From CADEEV01 sp964442185 (GTDB lineage: Bacteria > Acidobacteriota > Vicinamibacteria > Fen-336): a stretch of 64,000 nt of DNA. The translations under genes and the position numbers were made by a program. Shown one piece after another: positions 27,425 through 36,029 of this stretch (position 1 is its first letter; the number at the start of each line of letters is the position of its first letter). The notes under the pieces are model-generated. The model was not told where the DNA came from. It did not search any database and worked only from the letters and a program-made list of their open reading frames with translations. The stretch is taken from positions 1 to 64,000 of the forward strand of contig CAYTWT010000229.1 of assembly GCA_964442185.1 (NCBI GenBank), in the 5' to 3' direction.

Positions 27425-29435
27425 CGCTGGCCTCGTCCTCGGCGCAGCGCTCTGCGGCTACGGCGCACCGACGCTGGGCGCCTGGCTCGCCCGCGACGTC
27501 ATCTTCAAGCTGGGCCCGAACGACGAGCCGCAACTGCGCGGCTTTCGCGACGACTGGGAACGCGACGGGCCCACCATCTTCCGCTGGACGAGTCCTTCGG
27601 CACAGCTTCAACTGCCGCTGCGCGCGAGCGGAGACGGCTTCCAGCTTCGATTGCGGGCACGACGGCATTTCGTTGAGCCAGCACAGGTTAGGCTGGCTGT
27701 CGAAGGGCGAACCGTGGCCTCGTTCGAGATCCAGGCCGAGGCGGGGGAGGCCTATCGGGTGTACTCGTTCCCGCTCCCCCGCCTCGAAGGTCGTCATCCC
27801 TTCACGCTTTTGATCGACGCGCCGTCCGACAACCCGCGGCCACTCGGCATCGCGCTCGATTGGGTTACGCTCGGGCGAGACGGAAGCGGACGCTTTGGCC
27901 TTTTGGATGGCGCGGCGTGGCGTGCCGGTCTCGTCGTCGCTGTCAGCGCGGTGGCGCCGCGGCTCGCGGGGGCGGGCCTGCTGCTTCCCGCCGCGCATGC
28001 GGGCCTCATGCTCCTGGCCATTCTCATTGGTACGGCGGTCGACCCGCTCGCCGCGGAGCGCATCCTGCGGGAAGGAGCCGGACCCTACGTCGTCGTGGCG
28101 GCTCTCGCCCTGGCACTCGTGCTGTGGCGTCGCAGCTGGGCAGGCCTGGCCTTCGGCGTGCCCGAGGCTCTTGCTCCGCGCCTCCGATCCGCGCTGGTCG
28201 TGATCGTTCTTTTCGCGCTGGCGCTGCGGCTCACCATGCTGCTGCACCCGCGCTTCTACTACCCGGACGTGCGGGTCCACGCGCTCTTCGTGCGCGAGTT
28301 GGCTCGCCAGGGCGTCGTGCCCTTCCTCGCCAATTTCACCGACAACCAGTTTCGCTACAGCCTCGGCTTGCAGTTCGAGAACGGGCACTGGTACGCCTTC
28401 CCCTATCCGCCGGTCTTCTACTTGCTGTGCGGCCCGCTGGTGAGCTTGTTCCGATTCTCGCCAGAGCTCGCGGTCTCGATCGTGCCGGCCGCGCTCAACA
28501 GCCTCGAGGCCCTCGTCGTGTTCGCGATCGCACGGCGGCTGCGACTCTCGCCGCCGGCGGCATTGGGTTCGGCTTCCGCACTCGTCCTGCTGCCAATCTT
28601 CCTCGTCCGTCTCTCGCTCGCCTATTTCCCCGCGCTCACCGGCCACGCTGCCGATGCGCTGGTCATCCTGGTCCTGCTTGCGTGCGCCGCGAAGACGGAT
28701 CGCCCTCGGAACGTTCTCTGGCTCGCCGGGCTCGTGGCTCTGGCGCTGCTCACCTACACGCAGTCGGTCATCAACCTCGGGCTGCTGATGCCGCTCTTCC
28801 TCGCGCTCCAGATCACGTTCGATCGGGCCGCGGGTTCCTGGCGGCGGCATGCTGGGCTGGCGATCGCGGGCGCGCTCGGCACGACGCTTGCCTGCGGCCT
28901 CTTCTACGCCCGCTACGCGTCGGTCTTCCTCGACATGCGACGCGGCGTGGCGATGCAGGGCGAATCGATCGTGCTCGAACGCCTCGAGCGACTGCGCAAG
29001 GTTGCAGCCGAACCGGCCGTCGAGGAACACGACGACCCGTACGCGCAACCGACGACAGACCTGCTGCGCGGGGTGCGCAAGGCCGCGCACCGGCTACGGC
29101 TCTTCTACGGGCCATTCGCCCTCGTCGTGGCGGTTGGCTATCTAATGCTGATCAAGAGGTCCGAGCCAGTTGCGGCACGATTCGTGACGGCCTGGGGAGC
29201 CACTTACCTTCTCATCTGCCTCGGATCGGGCGGACTACCGGGCCCCAACCTCCTGCGCTACAGCAAGGAACTCGAAGTGATCGCGCCGCTGTGCTGTATG
29301 GCGCTGGCTGTTGTCGGCGTTTGGCTGTGGCAGCGCGCGCGGGTCCTGGCTGTCACGTACGTCCTGGCGGCGTGGGGATACGGCATCGCTCGCGGCCTCG
29401 GCGCCTTCACAGAGCGCCTGACGTTCCAGCGCTAG
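27423..29435 (+). CDS. GT-C-like polytopic membrane glycosyltransferase; 5' end unresolved
   Basis: Protein-like sequence runs in one frame from about 27423 to the stop at 29435 (about 670 residues). It has an N-terminal hydrophobic segment, a soluble beta-rich part of about 130 residues, then about ten membrane spans with an extracytoplasmic HPRFYYPDVRVHALFVREL loop carrying an Asp, as in GT-C enzymes. In this frame the previous stop is at 27360-27362, and no ATG, GTG or TTG occurs until TTG at 27651, which would delete the first hydrophobic segment. A non-standard start, frameshifting from the methyltransferase or a sequence error are all possible. The sugar donor is unknown. Confidence 0.7.
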   Translation, partial: SAGLVLGAALCGYGAPTLGAWLARDVIFKLGPNDEPQLRGFRDDWERDGPTIFRWTSPSAQLQLPLRASGDGFQLRLRARRHFVEPAQVRLAVEGRTVASFEIQAEAGEAYRVYSFPLPRLEGRHPFTLLIDAPSDNPRPLGIALDWVTLGRDGSGRFGLLDGAAWRAGLVVAVSAVAPRLAGAGLLLPAAHAGLMLLAILIGTAVDPLAAERILREGAGPYVVVAALALALVLWRRSWAGLAFGVPEALAPRLRSALVVIVLFALALRLTMLLHPRFYYPDVRVHALFVRELARQGVVPFLANFTDNQFRYSLGLQFENGHWYAFPYPPVFYLLCGPLVSLFRFSPELAVSIVPAALNSLEALVVFAIARRLRLSPPAALGSASALVLLPIFLVRLSLAYFPALTGHAADALVILVLLACAAKTDRPRNVLWLAGLVALALLTYTQSVINLGLLMPLFLALQITFDRAAGSWRRHAGLAIAGALGTTLACGLFYARYASVFLDMRRGVAMQGESIVLERLERLRKVAAEPAVEEHDDPYAQPTTDLLRGVRKAAHRLRLFYGPFALVVAVGYLMLIKRSEPVAARFVTAWGATYLLICLGSGGLPGPNLLRYSKELEVIAPLCCMALAVVGVWLWQRARVLAVTYVLAAWGYGIARGLGAFTERLTFQR

Positions 29436-29436
29436 A

Positions 29437-30279
29437 CTACCGGTCGTCGTTCATCAGGTCCTCGATGATCGCTTGAAGCGCTCGCACGATCTCTTCACGT
29501 GGGACCTGGGATTTCTTGAACTGGAGCGAGAGCGAGAAGCTCCTCTCCTTCGGCTGGTAGCGAAACGTGTAATGCTTCGGCCGGCCGCGTTGCACCTTGC
29601 TCTTGTCTTCCTTGGACGCCCTCCGGGCCGTCTCGCGGGTCGTGCCCTCAGCTTGAAGGCGTTCGATCAGCGCGACCATTTTCTTGGTATCACGCTGGCG
29701 AACTATCTGCAGTAACAATGACTTACCTTGAATGTCGGCCAGCCGACAAAGTTGTCGCACCGGCTCGGGCATGGCCGAAAGCGTGAGCGTTTCGGTAAGC
29801 GAGGTCCGGCTCTTGCCCAGTTTTTCGGCCATCTTCTCGTGGGTGTACGAGTACGTTTCGGCTAGGATTTTCAACGCGTCGGCTTCTTCGAAGGCGCTCA
29901 GGTCCTTGCGCTGCAGGTTTTCGATGAGCGCCAGCTCCATCGTCTCAGCGTCGGAGCTGTCACGCACCACGCAGGGGATCTCGGCGACGCCGACCTCCAG
30001 CGCAGCGCGATAGCGCCTTTCGCCGGCGATGATCTGGAAGCGGCTACCCACCGGCCGCACCAGAATCGGCTCAAGAACGCCCTTCTCGCGGATCGACGCC
30101 ACGAGCTCGGAGAGATCGCCCATCGTCTGCCGCGGCTGGTTCGGATTGGGGTCGATGTCCTCGATCGGGATCAGCTGACCGAACGGTTGCCCGCCCGGTC
30201 GCGTGAGCTGATCGACGTAGTGCGGGTCGTGGCGCATGCGCAGCGTCTCGGGAAGGCCGGCGCGCCGGATGCTAGACAC
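29437..30279 (-). CDS. parB: ParB chromosome-partitioning protein
   Basis: This 280-residue protein starts at GTG 30279, which has a perfect AGGAGG nine bases upstream and overlaps the parA stop. The N-terminal CTPase/ParB core has IIAGERRYRAAL and ENLQRKDLSAFEEADAL; a helix-turn-helix (THEKMAEKLGKSRTSLTETL) follows. It binds parS, slides as a CTP clamp and works with ParA in origin segregation. No parS (TGTTTCACGTGAAACA-like) was seen nearby. It meets the convergent glycosyltransferase gene one base apart. Confidence 0.95.
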   Translation of the reverse strand: MSSIRRAGLPETLRMRHDPHYVDQLTRPGGQPFGQLIPIEDIDPNPNQPRQTMGDLSELVASIREKGVLEPILVRPVGSRFQIIAGERRYRAALEVGVAEIPCVVRDSSDAETMELALIENLQRKDLSAFEEADALKILAETYSYTHEKMAEKLGKSRTSLTETLTLSAMPEPVRQLCRLADIQGKSLLLQIVRQRDTKKMVALIERLQAEGTTRETARRASKEDKSKVQRGRPKHYTFRYQPKERSFSLSLQFKKSQVPREEIVRALQAIIEDLMNDDR

Positions 30280-31027
30280 GTTCGATAACCTCCTCACAGA
30301 GCCGATAGTACTCGTACGCCCCACTCGACTGGGGCGCGAAAGTGAAGATCGATTCTCGATGCGCGGGGCTCTCCTCGAGACGGATGCTTCTGCTGATCGT
30401 GGTCTGGAAGATCCTGTCGCCGAAGACTTCGGCGATCGCCTGCTGGACATCGCGGGCGAGTGTCGTGCGCTTGTCGTGGAGCGTGATCACGGCTCCGAGC
30501 AGCTTGAGGTCCGGGTTCGGGCGCGAGCGGATCCGCTCCACGGTTTCGAGCAGATCGTCGGTGCCCTCGAGCGCAAAGTAGCTCGACTGCACCGGCACCA
30601 GCAGGTGCGTGGCCGCGACGAGCGCGTTCACGGTGATGAGCCCGAGCGCCGGAGGCGTGTCGATCAAAATGAAGTCGTAGCTCCCCTTCACCGCCTCGAG
30701 ACGATCCTTCAGGCGAAAGTGCGCGTCTAGCTCGCCGACCAGCTTGGCCTCGAGCTTCGCGAGTGCTATGCGTGAAGGAGCGAGGTCGAGGTTGGGAACC
30801 GCGGTCGGCACGATCACTTCCGTGAGCAGGGCGCCATCACCGATCACGTCGTACATCGATTTTGGAAGCGCGCGGATATCGACGTACGTCATCGACGAGT
30901 TGGCCTGCGGATCAAGATCGATGAGCAGCGTTCGGCGACCGCGCATCGCGAAAGCCGCGGCCAGGTTGATGGCTGTTGTGGTCTTGCCAACGCCGCCCTT
31001 CTGATTCGCAATCGCGATGGCGATCAC
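30272..31027 (-). CDS. parA: ParA/Soj chromosome-partitioning ATPase
   Basis: This 251-residue P-loop ATPase has a deviant Walker A KGGVGKTTT with the signature lysine (about residue 10), a Walker B-like LIDTPPALG and LLIDLDPQANSS. It binds DNA nonspecifically as an ATP dimer and is stimulated by ParB. It begins with GTG at 31027, GAGGG lying upstream. It shares eight bases with parB and has its own likely promoter at 31068-31097. Confidence 0.96.
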   Translation of the reverse strand: MIAIAIANQKGGVGKTTTAINLAAAFAMRGRRTLLIDLDPQANSSMTYVDIRALPKSMYDVIGDGALLTEVIVPTAVPNLDLAPSRIALAKLEAKLVGELDAHFRLKDRLEAVKGSYDFILIDTPPALGLITVNALVAATHLLVPVQSSYFALEGTDDLLETVERIRSRPNPDLKLLGAVITLHDKRTTLARDVQQAIAEVFGDRIFQTTISRSIRLEESPAHRESIFTFAPQSSGAYEYYRLCEEVIERV

Positions 31028-31067
31028 CGGGCCCTCGAGGAAGCGGGAAGCATGAGACTAACCCCGG

Positions 31068-31097
31068 ATCTTAGGCAAAGCCGGCACGGCGGGTCAA
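31068..31097 (-). promoter_or_regulatory. Predicted promoter of parA-parB
   Basis: On the minus strand TTGACC (31097-31092) and TAAGAT (31073-31068) are separated by 18 bases, giving 5/6 and 4/6 matches to the sigma70 boxes. Transcription would begin about 35 bases before the parA GTG. Confidence 0.5.
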
Positions 31098-31116
31098 GGC
31101 AGGAAGTCGAGGGCGG

Positions 31117-31134
31117 CGCGCCACGCGTGGCGCG
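31117..31134. repeat. Perfect 18-bp palindrome between two genes
   Basis: CGCGCCACGCGTGGCGCG is perfectly self-complementary. It lies just after the end of the bifunctional-nuclease-domain gene (stop at 31137-31139) and 20 bp upstream of the parA promoter. There is no T-run on either strand, so it is a poor intrinsic terminator; an operator site is an alternative. Confidence 0.5.
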
Positions 31135-31136
31135 GA

Positions 31137-31619
31137 TCACATCTTGTATTTGCCGAGCTCGTCTTCGGACAGGCCCTCGAGCCACTGGCGCAGCCGCCCC
31201 ACATCGGAGTCGCGGCTTGCCTCTGCACTGCTGGCGCCGTCGATCACCGCCTGCTCCACGAAGATCGGCGAGCGCGTGCGTAGCGCCAGCGCGATCGCAT
31301 CGGACGGACGAGCATCGACGCGTCGATCACCGTCGGCGCCGCGCAGGTGAATCTCGGCATAAAACGTGTTCTCGCGCAGGTCGCAAACCACGATCCGCCG
31401 CACTTCGGCGCGCAGGTCGTCAATGACGTTCTTCAGCAGGTCGTGGGTCATCGGTCGCGGCGTCTGCACGTTCTCGATCTGCAACGCGATCGCGTTGGCT
31501 TCGAAGACGCCGACCCAGATCGGCAGGATGCGCTGGCCGTCCTGATCGCGCAGCACGATGATGGGCATGTTCGTGATGGGGTCGATCATCAGCCCCTTGA
31601 TGGTCATCTCGATCTGCAT
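31137..31619 (-). CDS. Bifunctional nuclease (BFN, DUF151) domain protein
   Basis: This 160-residue protein has the BFN/DUF151 domain over the first 125 residues: PIIVLRDQDGQRILPIWVGVFEANAIALQIE, given in full by position 20-50, and DARPSDAIALALRTRSPIFV. A short acidic C-terminal helix (VGRLRQWLEGLSEDELGKY) is typical of bacterial members. Plant relatives have nuclease activity; the bacterial role is unclear. It lies 45 bp after miaB on the same strand. Confidence 0.88.
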   Translation of the reverse strand: MQIEMTIKGLMIDPITNMPIIVLRDQDGQRILPIWVGVFEANAIALQIENVQTPRPMTHDLLKNVIDDLRAEVRRIVVCDLRENTFYAEIHLRGADGDRRVDARPSDAIALALRTRSPIFVEQAVIDGASSAEASRDSDVGRLRQWLEGLSEDELGKYKM

Positions 31620-31664
31620 GCCGCTGGCCCTCAGAGGAGAATATAGGGAACGCGGAAGCCACCG

Positions 31665-32987
31665 TCAATGAAGAGTTTGCTCGCGCGCGCTGCCGGTGAG
31701 CGAGTTCGGGCCGGCCCCCGTGACGTCCACGGTGAGGATCCTGCCGAGCCAGGCATCCGGCCCGTCGAAATGCACGATGCGGAAATGGCGGCTGCGGCCG
31801 GAGACACGGCCGCTGCCGTCCACGCTATCCACCAGGACTTCTTCGGCGGCCCCGACCCGCGCTTGGTTGCGCGCGGCCTGAAGGCGTTGCTGCTGGCTGT
31901 TCAACACCTGCAGGCGGCGTCGTTTTTCGACTTCGGGTACGTCGTCCGTGAGGCGCAGGGCGCCGGTTCCGGGGCGCGGCGAGTAGCTGAAGACGAACAA
32001 CCCTTCCAAGCCCACCGCTTCCACGAGTTCAACCGTCGCCTGGAAATCCTCCTCCGTTTCGCCGGGATAACCGACGATGGCGTCGGCCGTGAGCGCCAGA
32101 TCGGGCACATGGGCCCGCAGCAGCGCCACCTTCTCCAGATACTCGGCTCGCGTATAGCCCCGACGCATCGAGTCCAGGACAGGGTCCGAGCCTGACTGGA
32201 AAGGCAGGTGAAGGTAGGGGCACAGCTTCGGCAGATCGCGCATGGCTCGGGCGAAGCGCTCGTCCACGTGGCTCGGATGTGATGTCGTGAAGCGCAACCT
32301 GCCGAGGCCGGGGACCTCATGGACGGTGGACAGCAGCCCGGCGAAGTCGACGCCGTCGTGTTGGTACGCGTTCACGGTTTGCCCAAGCAACATCACCTCG
32401 CCATAGCCGCGCTCCACCAGCGAGCGGACTTCCTCTACGATCGCGGCGACAGGCCGGCAGACCTCGGTACCCCGCGTCCGCGGTACGACGCAGAAGCTGC
32501 ACACGTGGTCGCAGCCCTCCATCGCCGTCACGTAGGCGCGCGCCGCGCTGGAATGCGCGACCGTCTGGTCCGGGATCGTGAAGGAATCCGCCTTCCGATC
32601 GAGGTCGACGGCCACGCCGCCACCTTCCAGCACGCGCGCGAGCAGCCCGGGGACCGAAGCCACGTTGTGGGTTCCGACCAGCAGGTCCACGTTCCCGGCG
32701 CGCTCTAGCACGCGCTCGCCTTCGAGTTGCGCCACGCATCCGCCGACCCCGATCCTGAGTTTGGGCCGTTGGCGCTGCAGCTTCTTCAGACGTCCCAGCG
32801 CGTGATACAGCTTCTGCGAAGCCTTCTCGCGAACAGCGCAGGTGTTGATGAAGACGAAGTCGGCGGCGCCAGCCGAGGCGGCGCGCTCGTGGCCCTCGGC
32901 GAGAAGCAAGCCGGCAACCTTCTCCGAATCGTTGACGTTCATCTGGCAACCGAACGTCTCGACGAAGAAGCGATTTTTCCTTTGCAT
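31665..32987 (-). CDS. miaB: tRNA-2-methylthio-N6-dimethylallyladenosine synthase
   Basis: This 440-residue methylthiotransferase has an N-terminal UPF0004 domain with three cluster cysteines (ETFGCQMN, FINTCAVRE, GVGGCVAQ). A radical-SAM domain with CDHVCSFC follows, then a C-terminal TRAM domain. It adds the 2-methylthio group to i6A37 of tRNAs that read UNN codons. The ATG at 32987 is used because the family begins about ten residues before the first cysteine; the frame extends 84 bases further upstream without support. recN lies 16 bp upstream on the same strand. Confidence 0.93.
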   Translation of the reverse strand: MQRKNRFFVETFGCQMNVNDSEKVAGLLLAEGHERAASAGAADFVFINTCAVREKASQKLYHALGRLKKLQRQRPKLRIGVGGCVAQLEGERVLERAGNVDLLVGTHNVASVPGLLARVLEGGGVAVDLDRKADSFTIPDQTVAHSSAARAYVTAMEGCDHVCSFCVVPRTRGTEVCRPVAAIVEEVRSLVERGYGEVMLLGQTVNAYQHDGVDFAGLLSTVHEVPGLGRLRFTTSHPSHVDERFARAMRDLPKLCPYLHLPFQSGSDPVLDSMRRGYTRAEYLEKVALLRAHVPDLALTADAIVGYPGETEEDFQATVELVEAVGLEGLFVFSYSPRPGTGALRLTDDVPEVEKRRRLQVLNSQQQRLQAARNQARVGAAEEVLVDSVDGSGRVSGRSRHFRIVHFDGPDAWLGRILTVDVTGAGPNSLTGSAREQTLH

Positions 32988-33003
32988 TCTCGAAAGATCC
33001 GCC

Positions 33004-34686
33004 CTAGGAACGCAGACCCTGCTTGACCATCTCGCGCGCGTGACGACGCGCCGCGTCGGTAATTGTCTCACCGCCGAGCATGCGCGCCACTTCCTCCACT
33101 CGCGCGTCGCTTTGGAGACGCTCCACCTCCGCCACCGTACGGTTCTTGAGGGCCCGCTTCGTCACGACGAAGTGCGCCTCGGCGAGGGCCGCGATCTGTG
33201 GCAGGTGGGTCACGCACAGCACCTGGTGGCGCCCCGCGATCGCGCGCAGCTTGCGGCCCACGACCTCGGCCACGCGGCCGCCAATACCCGCGTCCACTTC
33301 GTCGAAGACCAGCGTCTTGCCCTCGGCTTCAAGGCCCGAGGCCGCGTTCAGGGCCAGCAGGATCCGTGACAGCTCGCCGCCGGAGGCGATGCGTGCCAGC
33401 GGGCGCGGGTCCTCGCCCGGATTCGGCGATAACAGGAACTCCGCAGCCTCGAGCCCCCGCTCTCCCCAGCACGACGTGTCGGAGGCGTCGGCTGGAGGGA
33501 GGTCCGGATCGAACTGGACACGGAACCGTGTGCGCTCCATGGCCAGCTGCGCGAGCTCGGCCTCGACTTTCCTCTGCAGGTCCTTCGCCGCAGCACGCCG
33601 CTTTCGAGACAGCTCGGAGGCCCGTTCGAAGTAGCGGGCCGCCGCCTGGCTCCGCTCCGCGCTCAGGGCCTTCTCTCGCTCATCGGCGGACCCCGTCGGG
33701 CCCAGCTCCACGCGGCAACGCGCGCCAAACGCAAGCACCTCCTCGACCGAGCCACCGTACTTCTTCTTCAGCCGCTCGAGGAGTGCGAGTCGCGCCTCGA
33801 TCTCGTCCAACCGGCCGGGCGTCACTTGGAGCTTCTCGCGATAATCGCGGAGAAAGTAGGAGAGGTCCTCGAGGGGCGCCACCACTCCGGCGCGTCCTGC
33901 CCCGAGCTCGGCGAAGCGGGCGTCAATTGAGGCCAACTCGTCGACGCGTTTGTAGACCTGCGCGAGCCGGCCGAGCGCCGCAGCTTCGTCCTCGTAGAGC
34001 AGGCTGTAAGCCTCCGCCGCAAGTGTCGACAGCCGGCCGGCGTTGGCCTGGACCGTCTTCTCCCGCCGGAGCGCCTCTTCTTCGCCCGGCTGAAGCGCCG
34101 CCTGCTCGATCTCGCCAGCCTGGAACTCGAGCATCTCGCGGCGCCGCTCCCAGTCGCGCCGATCCCGCCGGAGCGTCTCGAGTTCGGCGTCGATCTCGCG
34201 GAGCCGGCTGTACAGCCCCGCCACCTCTTCCGTCGAAAGGCCCGCGTGCCGGTCGACCAGAGCGCGATGGGCTCCCGGGTCGAGCAATCCCTGCGGCTCG
34301 TGCTGGCCGTGGATCGTCACGAGCCGGCCACCCAGCTCACGCAGCACGCCCACCGGAACCAGCGCGCCGTTGACAGTCGCCTTGCCCTTCCCCGAAACAT
34401 GGAGCTCGCGTCGGACCACGATCTCGTCACCTTCGATCGGCAGACCGTGGCCCTTGAGCATCGCCCCGGCCTCCGGCGTTTCGAGGAGCCCTTCCACGAC
34501 CGCATGTTCCTCGCCGCTCCTTATCAAGTCGGGCGAAGCGCGCCCACCCAGCAAGAGCCCCAGGGCGTCAACCAGGATGGACTTGCCGGCGCCTGTTTCT
34601 CCCGTCAGCAGCGTCAGCCCTTCTCCGAACTCCATCTCGACCGAGGCAGCAAGGGCGATATTGTTGATTTTGAACCACTTAATCAT
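33004..34686 (-). CDS. recN: RecN, SMC-like DNA repair protein
   Basis: This 560-residue protein has the N-terminal Walker A TGETGAGKSILVDALGLLLGG in the first 50 residues, a long coiled-coil middle, and the C-terminal signature SGGELSRILLAL with Walker B LVFDEVDAGIGG. It acts in double-strand-break repair and cohesion of damaged DNA. A good promoter lies at 34706-34735 with an inverted repeat across its spacer. It is divergent from the tol operon. Confidence 0.95.
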   Translation of the reverse strand: MIKWFKINNIALAASVEMEFGEGLTLLTGETGAGKSILVDALGLLLGGRASPDLIRSGEEHAVVEGLLETPEAGAMLKGHGLPIEGDEIVVRRELHVSGKGKATVNGALVPVGVLRELGGRLVTIHGQHEPQGLLDPGAHRALVDRHAGLSTEEVAGLYSRLREIDAELETLRRDRRDWERRREMLEFQAGEIEQAALQPGEEEALRREKTVQANAGRLSTLAAEAYSLLYEDEAAALGRLAQVYKRVDELASIDARFAELGAGRAGVVAPLEDLSYFLRDYREKLQVTPGRLDEIEARLALLERLKKKYGGSVEEVLAFGARCRVELGPTGSADEREKALSAERSQAAARYFERASELSRKRRAAAKDLQRKVEAELAQLAMERTRFRVQFDPDLPPADASDTSCWGERGLEAAEFLLSPNPGEDPRPLARIASGGELSRILLALNAASGLEAEGKTLVFDEVDAGIGGRVAEVVGRKLRAIAGRHQVLCVTHLPQIAALAEAHFVVTKRALKNRTVAEVERLQSDARVEEVARMLGGETITDAARRHAREMVKQGLRS

Positions 34687-34705
34687 CGGCGCGCGTGCGC
34701 CGAGG

Positions 34706-34735
34706 AGAATAGCACAGCGTTCGGCGTGCTGTAAA
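34706..34735 (-). promoter_or_regulatory. Predicted recN promoter with an inverted repeat in the spacer
   Basis: On the minus strand TTTACA (34735-34730, 5/6) and TATTCT (34711-34706, 4/6) are 18 bases apart. ACAGC (34714-34718) and GCTGT (34728-34732) form an inverted repeat with a 9-base gap between the boxes, placed where a repressor would block polymerase. It is not a canonical CTGT-N8-ACAG LexA box. Confidence 0.5.
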
Positions 34736-34827
34736 TCACGTTCCTGCCGCCGGTTGTGGCTTTCTCGTTGACACTCCCCAACCTATTGTGGCATCCTCAA
34801 TCGGCAGCGCTATTTAGAGAGGTCTTA

Positions 34828-35553
34828 TTGCCCATTGCACTCCCCCTGACCCTGGCACAAGGCGCTTCCTTTTCCGGCGGCTTCGGAGGTTGGGTGGGCC
34901 ACACCGGCCCGGTGGCCCGTGGGGTTCTGGTCCTGCTCGTGCTGTTCTCGCTGCTCTCGTGGGCCATCATCATCTACAAAGGCGTCGCCCTTGGCCGGGC
35001 CATGCGGGAGTCCCGGACCTTCCTGCAGGTCTTCCGCAAGAGCAGCAAGTTTTCCGAGGTGAATGCCGTCTGCGTTCAGCTCAAGGTGAGCCCACTGGTC
35101 GGCGTCTTCCAGGCCGGCTACCTCGAAGTCAACCAACAGGTGCGCGGGGCCACGACGCCCGGAGCCAGTGCCGCTGCGAAGCCGGTGGTGAAGAGCATCG
35201 AGTCGCTGACGCGAGCGCTCGTCCGCGCAGCGACCGGCGAGGTCACGCGCCTCGAACGACGCGTCACCTTCCTCGCCACCACCGCTTCGGTCACGCCCTT
35301 CATCGGCCTGTTCGGCACGGTGTGGGGCATCATGAACGCGTTCTCTGACATCGGCCGGATGGGCTCGGCCAACCTCGCGGTCGTGGCGCCCGGCATTTCG
35401 GAGGCGCTGATCACGACCGCCGCGGGACTCGCGGCGGCGATCCCCGCGGCCGTCTTCTTCAACTTCTACAACAGCCGAATCAAGGTGCTCGCGTCGATGA
35501 TGGACGACTTCGCCCTGGAATTCCTCAACATCGTCGAGCGTAACTTCACGTAG
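34828..35553 (+). CDS. tolQ: TolQ/ExbB-type proton channel protein
   Basis: This 241-residue inner-membrane protein has three transmembrane segments: GVLVLLVLFSLLSWAIIIY, FLATTASVTPFIGLFGTVWG and ALITTAAGLAAAIPAAVFF. It has the conserved TPFIGLFGTVWGIMNAF motif. It forms the proton-driven motor with TolR. The TTG at 34828 follows AGAGAGG (34816-34822) by five bases; a GTG at 34756 would add 24 residues. A lone TTGACA at 34768-34773 could be a -35 box but its -10 is poor. It is the first gene of tolQRAB-pal-cpoB. Confidence 0.9.
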   Translation: MPIALPLTLAQGASFSGGFGGWVGHTGPVARGVLVLLVLFSLLSWAIIIYKGVALGRAMRESRTFLQVFRKSSKFSEVNAVCVQLKVSPLVGVFQAGYLEVNQQVRGATTPGASAAAKPVVKSIESLTRALVRAATGEVTRLERRVTFLATTASVTPFIGLFGTVWGIMNAFSDIGRMGSANLAVVAPGISEALITTAAGLAAAIPAAVFFNFYNSRIKVLASMMDDFALEFLNIVERNFT

Positions 35554-35555
35554 AG

Positions 35556-36029
35556 ATGCAGGCGGGCGGTAGTTCGGAAAGCGGCACCTCTCGCGCGGCG
35601 GCGGCCTACAAGGGCCTGCGCTCACGACACGCCACGGTCGTCATGGGCGACATCAACGTGACACCGCTCGTCGACGTGGTGCTGGTGCTGCTGCTGGTGT
35701 TCATGGTCACCGCACCGATGATGAGCCGAGGCATCGACGTGTCACTGCCGGTCGCGAACCAGCCGAAGAACGACCCCGAGGAGCGCGTCACGGTGTCGAT
35801 CAACGCCCAGGAACGCGTCTACGTCGCCGATCGGCCGATCGCGATGCCGCTGCTCGAGCAGCACCTCAAGGGGCTGATGGAGGGACGCACTGCGAAGGTC
35901 GTCTACCTCCGCGCCGACGAGAAGCTGCGCTACGGCAAGGTGATCGAGGTCGTGGACCACATCAAGCGCGCCGGCGTCGATCAGATCGGCTTCGTGTACG
36001 TGCTACCCGGGGAGAAATCGAAGCCGTGA
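35556..36029 (+). CDS. tolR: TolR/ExbD-type biopolymer transport protein
   Basis: This 157-residue protein has one N-terminal membrane span (VVLVLLLVFMVTAPMM) that carries the essential aspartate in TPLVDVVLVLL. A periplasmic domain follows (RADEKLRYGKVIEVVDHIKRAG). It partners TolQ to energise TolA. It starts two bases after tolQ and overlaps the next gene by four. Confidence 0.93.
   Translation: MQAGGSSESGTSRAAAAYKGLRSRHATVVMGDINVTPLVDVVLVLLLVFMVTAPMMSRGIDVSLPVANQPKNDPEERVTVSINAQERVYVADRPIAMPLLEQHLKGLMEGRTAKVVYLRADEKLRYGKVIEVVDHIKRAGVDQIGFVYVLPGEKSKP

Noticed and set aside
34757..34771. TGGC...TTG sequence resembling a sigma-54 promoter before tolQ
   Set aside because: The second invariant dinucleotide reads GA where GC is required, so the -12 element fails.
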